Source: Antedon mediterranea (lineage: Eukaryota; Echinodermata; Crinoidea; Comatulida; Antedonidae). From it: a stretch of 64,000 nt of DNA. The stretch lies in NCBI RefSeq assembly GCF_964355755.1, contig NC_092678.1, forward strand, positions 23,600,365 through 23,664,364, given 5' to 3'. Numbering within the stretch: the first letter of the stretch is position 1; each line of letters opens with the position of its first letter. A program made the translations under genes and the position numbers. Below, piece after piece: positions 60,595-64,000 of this stretch. The notes under the pieces are model-generated. The model searched no databases. It saw nothing but the letters and a program-made list of their open reading frames with translations, and was not told the origin of the DNA.

Positions 60595-60681
60595 CTGTTC
60601 TGGAGATAATGATTTTAAATCTTGTGCAATTAAGTTCTCACTTTCATTCAGGGAATGTAAACGTTTAACACATCGCTGGGT
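60595..60681 (-). CDS. ERC: ERC (ELKS/CAST) penultimate coding exon
   Basis: The minus-strand 87-base exon is flanked by acceptor TTACTTTTTCCAG and donor CAG/GTTTGT. Frame 0 is open for 29 codons (the other two frames have stops): TQRCVKRLHSLNESE, then NLIAQDLKSLSPEQ. In vertebrate ERC the corresponding exon follows the last coiled coil (...LKQQ) and starts TQNRMKL and ends SPDQ, so both edges match. ERC is a large coiled-coil scaffold of the presynaptic active zone and of cortical exocytosis sites, binding RIM, liprin-alpha and Rab6. The upstream coiled-coil exons should lie beyond 64,000; I found none in 60,682-64,000. Confidence 0.75.
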
Positions 60682-60759
60682 CTGGAAAAAGTAATATAAG
60701 AAAACAAAACAACATATTAAGTAAAGTAAATTACTAAATATATCATATGGGTAGTTTAT

Positions 60760-61050
60760 TTTTTATTTTATTTCAACTTTATTTATAGAGGGTAACCCTT
60801 CCAGCTGAACCCGCAGGCCAGCTGATATTCAGGGGCCCTCTTGAAAATGACAAAATATATAAAACTATACTTAACTAATACGAATCTACTATATACAATT
60901 AAATTTAAAACTGAGGTAGTAACCTCAGACTTACCAATTCTCTCAAAGTAATGAATATAGTTTGGCAAAGAGAAGTACAATATATATTTTTTAATTAAAA
61001 AGAAAAGAATCTTTATTGATGTTTTAACAATTAAGAAACAGCCAACCACT
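60760..61050 (-). mobile_element. LINE 3' end in an ERC intron
   Basis: On the minus strand GAGGGCCCCTGAATATCAGC, GGCCTGCGGGTTCAGCTGG and AAGGGTTACCCTCTATAAAT, then AAAGTTGAAATAAAATAAA, form the short hairpin-plus-tail end typical of CR1/Jockey-group LINEs in aquatic animals. The 5' bound is approximate; no reverse transcriptase sequence is recognisable. Confidence 0.5.
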
Positions 61051-61093
61051 TATTTTCACCAAAGTTTCTGAATTTCAAACTATCATTGTCTAC

Positions 61094-61236
61094 ATTTTAC
61101 ACTCTACAAACTTTATGTGACAATAAAATGTGATTGTCCATATATGGACATGATGATGTCATATCACTACCATATTTGGGCATATCACTACTATTTGGGT
61201 ACATCAAACTAGTTTGATAGTGTAAACAGAACTTAA
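61094..61236 (+). mobile_element. MITE-like element, family B copy 4
   Basis: TACACTCTACAAACTTTATGTGAC at the left and CAAACTAGTTTGATAGTGTAAACAG at the right. The interior GATGATGTCATATCACTACC and CATATTTGGGCATATCAC matches the 16794 copy. Confidence 0.65.
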
Positions 61237-63451
61237 GACAGTAAATAAAAAGTAGGTACAGTAGGGAATCGTGATCAACAGGGAAGCCTAAGATGGCCCT
61301 TGTGGACAAATATCCGCTTTGCTGTTCAGAAAATAAGTTGCAAACGAATGCACTTTAATAAACTAATAACGACCAATGGTAAAACGGAAGGAAACACACA
61401 CTCCTATGGGATTTGCACCAGGATTCTCTACGGACTGAAGACTCTGATAAATCTCTGGTCTTTGACAGTATAAAGTGATGTGGTGAATCATTCATGAAAA
61501 AGCTAAGACAACAAAAAAAAAAAAACCGTTTATGATAACAACATTTTGACAGTTACAGGGTCTTCCCATCACAGGCTAAAACTTTCGGTTTCATAAGAAC
61601 TGGACCCTGAGGGACGGAGAGATTTGGCAATGGCGCTGGACCGCGGGGAGACATGGCCGACGACGTTCACTTAATTATAATACTCAATTGACATTTCAGA
61701 GCAGTTGTCGCTATCAAAAATTGTTTTAAAATAACGAGTCAGTTTCTGATTCTCAAATTAAACATTTTTTTACAACAGATGGAACAATTTGCTAAAATAT
61801 CTTTATAATAATCATTATGTGTAAATGTGCTACAGACAAATGTATGAATCGAACACAGACTCTTCTGCTTGCTGTAGAGGCACCCTACCATCAGACCTCT
61901 TTCATAGAATCCAGTGAAATAAGAACAAAATATTTTTAAAAGCATTCTTTCACTGAGTATATAGTACTGTAGGCCTACATCAGAGTTGTCTTAATTCATC
62001 TGCTTTATAACTTCCTGACGAAAAACAAATTCTATTGATATAATAAAAGTAACGATAATAAAATTAAGTTGTATGTTAGAATGAAAACAATTTGTTCTTC
62101 TAAAACTAAAACAACTGAAATGGTAAAAACATTCACTGTAGTAGTTTCATAGCGGCATACACGTTTCCTGCTATTCCAGTTTACACAAGTCTCTAGCTAC
62201 GCTAAGATCATCTTGATGAAATTAGAGATTAAACGCACTGTATCATGTTCTACAATTTGTTATTTGTCAAACATGTTTTCTTTATATAATACACACATGA
62301 GGGAGTGCACACAGGAAAGAAATCCCGTCCCCACTAAATTAACCACTTTTTGGAAATGATGATGGGATAAATTAGCAATCATGTAAAAATATTGATCGAG
62401 GTGAATAGAAAATGTTGATAATTATTGCGAGGAATGGCGGTATTTATGGACAACATTCTTTCTCTCTCTCATGTCTACTCGAATCCTTCAGCAAGCAATT
62501 TCAACAAAACATGACTTCCTTTCCTTCAACTTCCTCTTGCGAACCCCAATGTGTACCCAGAGGAGTTGGCCTAGTCTGTGAGAAAATACTGTGCTGTACA
62601 CCCTGGAAATAGGCCTCGTTCAGTAGCACGTTTTTTTATAAATACAGGTTGTATAGGCCTAGATATTATAGTCGTATGTTATACTGAATGAAAAGGTCAG
62701 TTACAGTGTTGGCTATAGAAATAACTTTTAAATAGGTTTAAATATTGGTATTAGTATAGAAACTTTTAGAAGTTTGGCAAACAGGTTTAGCTAGCAAGGT
62801 ATGCCATTATTTGTAATGTAAGAAAACCATTAAAAAGACAGCAATCTAATTTATTAAATAGCTATTTAAATAAAAACTTTAAAAAAAAAAATATTACCAA
62901 AGTGCGAGTAGTTTTACATTTGGGTGAGAAAATACACTGGTTCTTGGTATAACATTTACAAATCATGAAACTTATCACGGTCTAAGTTTCTAGCTGTAGG
63001 CTTAAGCCGAAACTCATCTCTCCCTCAAGGCGACTCTTTTCTCTGACCGCCAAACGAGTTTCGTTTTCTTTCTAAGCGCAATAAAAAAAACTTTGGCTAA
63101 TTACTTGCCATTTGAGTGAGTTTCAAGGTAAACAGAAGGATCCAAGAATTCTTTCCTGCCAATTAATCATTAATGAATATTTTGTTGGCCCATGGTCAAC
63201 TGATTACTTTGAAGTATATTGTACTTTTATCTATCATCCCAACGTGATGTGCTCGTCATTTGAAAGTAATGCAATTATGTTTATGAACATTGTTCATGAA
63301 AATGTTTGTTCTACGAGGAAGTACTGTGGGCATTCCAAATAAAACCATTGGCAACAAAAAAATAATAATTCTGGTTTAATAAATCAGATTTAACCATGAT
63401 ACCAAATCTAATAAAGCACTATGACTTTATGATATGAAGTTGTGTTTGAAT
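61237..63451. other. ERC upstream intronic stretch, nothing assigned
   Basis: Mostly AT-rich. A GC-richer block at 61,550-61,670 has open frames on both strands but none resembles an ERC coiled-coil exon. Nothing else is supported. Confidence 0.35.
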
Positions 63452-63616
63452 AAAGGTCTGTCTACACTATCAAACTTTATGTGACAACAAAATGTGATGT
63501 GCCCATATATAGACACGATAATGTCATATCACTACCATATTTGAGCATATCACTACAATATTTGGGCACATCACAATGTTGTTGTCAAACTAGTTTGATA
63601 GTGTATACAGAGCTTT
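63452..63616 (+). mobile_element. MITE-like element, family B copy 5
   Basis: GTCTGTCTACACTATCAAACT at the left and CAAACTAGTTTGATAGTGTATACAG at the right. The interior GATGTGCCCATATATAGACACG and CATATTTGAGCATATCAC is the closest to the copies at 16794 and 61094. Confidence 0.7.
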
Positions 63617-64000
63617 GGAGATTATTAAATCAAATTAAACTGTTATTTTCATGTGAATAAATCAAGTCTGGAATGAGATTCTGTATGTCGCATATAACAA
63701 TGATACATATTAAAATACATGGAATTAATTCACAATTGGCATAGATTTGCTACTAAACCAAATAATGGAAATGAAACCAGTATAAACTGTCATTTTATAC
63801 AGTAGGATTTCAAAAATAGCACAGTTATATTATACAATGACATTTGATGGGGTCATTTTAAGGGCCAAGAGACAACCATAAGAACACATCACCAAGAGAC
63901 ATTACTGTATAAAATCAAAGTAAAGTGATAGAGTGTGGCCTGTTACTTTCAAGCCAATATTGTATGTTTAGGTTTCAAGTGATTCCTGACATGTTCAGTT
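63617..64000. other. Window end, probable ERC intron
   Basis: No exon or element is recognised. It is AT-rich. Confidence 0.3.

Noticed and set aside
61550-61670. GC-richer block with open frames on both strands, considered as an exon
   Set aside because: Neither strand gives coiled-coil-like ERC sequence, and the candidate splice sites are weak.

Overview
This is an animal (eukaryotic) genomic window. It is AT-rich, intron- and intergene-dominated and heavy in satellites. It looks like a marine deuterostome invertebrate, most probably an echinoderm. That taxon is inferred from a single-exon FBXL14 very close to the vertebrate protein, from dense StuI-type palindromes (variants of GTAGGCCTAC), and from SINE/LINE tails of the kind common in such genomes; it is not proven.

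Three protein-coding genes are supported. (1) At 1628-1719 on the minus strand is the first coding exon of a secreted protein: a signal peptide, then two tryptophans, then a strong splice donor. This is the exon-1 layout of Wnt genes, and the neighbours point to Wnt5. The rest of the gene lies off the left edge. (2) At 8303-9493 on the plus strand is a complete intronless FBXL14 (F-box plus leucine-rich repeats). (3) At 60595-60681 and 58678-58704 on the minus strand are the last two coding exons of ERC (ELKS/CAST), ending in the RIM-binding C-terminus DDEEGVWA; the rest lies off the right edge. Order and orientation (Wnt5 -, FBXL14 +, ERC -) match, in mirror image, human ERC1-FBXL14-WNT5B on 12p13. 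The window therefore appears to hold an ancient bilaterian microsynteny block.

Layout: 1-1627 Wnt intron; 1.7-8.2 kb divergent Wnt/FBXL14 intergenic region; 8.2-10.8 kb FBXL14 with promoter E-boxes and poly(A) signals; 10.8-20.6 kb gene-poor sequence with MITEs and a SINE tail; 20.6-23.2 kb a minisatellite split by a 1.55-kb non-autonomous hAT-like element with a perfect 8-bp target duplication; 23-31 kb MITEs and possible noncoding exons; 31.8-34.9 kb a ~0.3-kb-unit satellite; 35.5-52.2 kb a remarkable run of tandem arrays (22, 42, 51, ~157 tRNA-like, 21, 17 and 28 bp units), with hairpin-rich dispersed repeats between them; 52.5-64 kb the 3' part of ERC with its last introns, a LINE 3' end and MITEs.

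I do not see an operon, CRISPR array or evident new enzymatic system. The most noteworthy points are the preserved ERC-FBXL14-Wnt5 block found through very short exons, the tandemly amplified tRNA-like units, and the density of unrelated satellites between FBXL14 and ERC. Most open frames over 60 codons lie in satellites whose unit is a multiple of 3, or in AT-rich noise, and are not annotated as genes.
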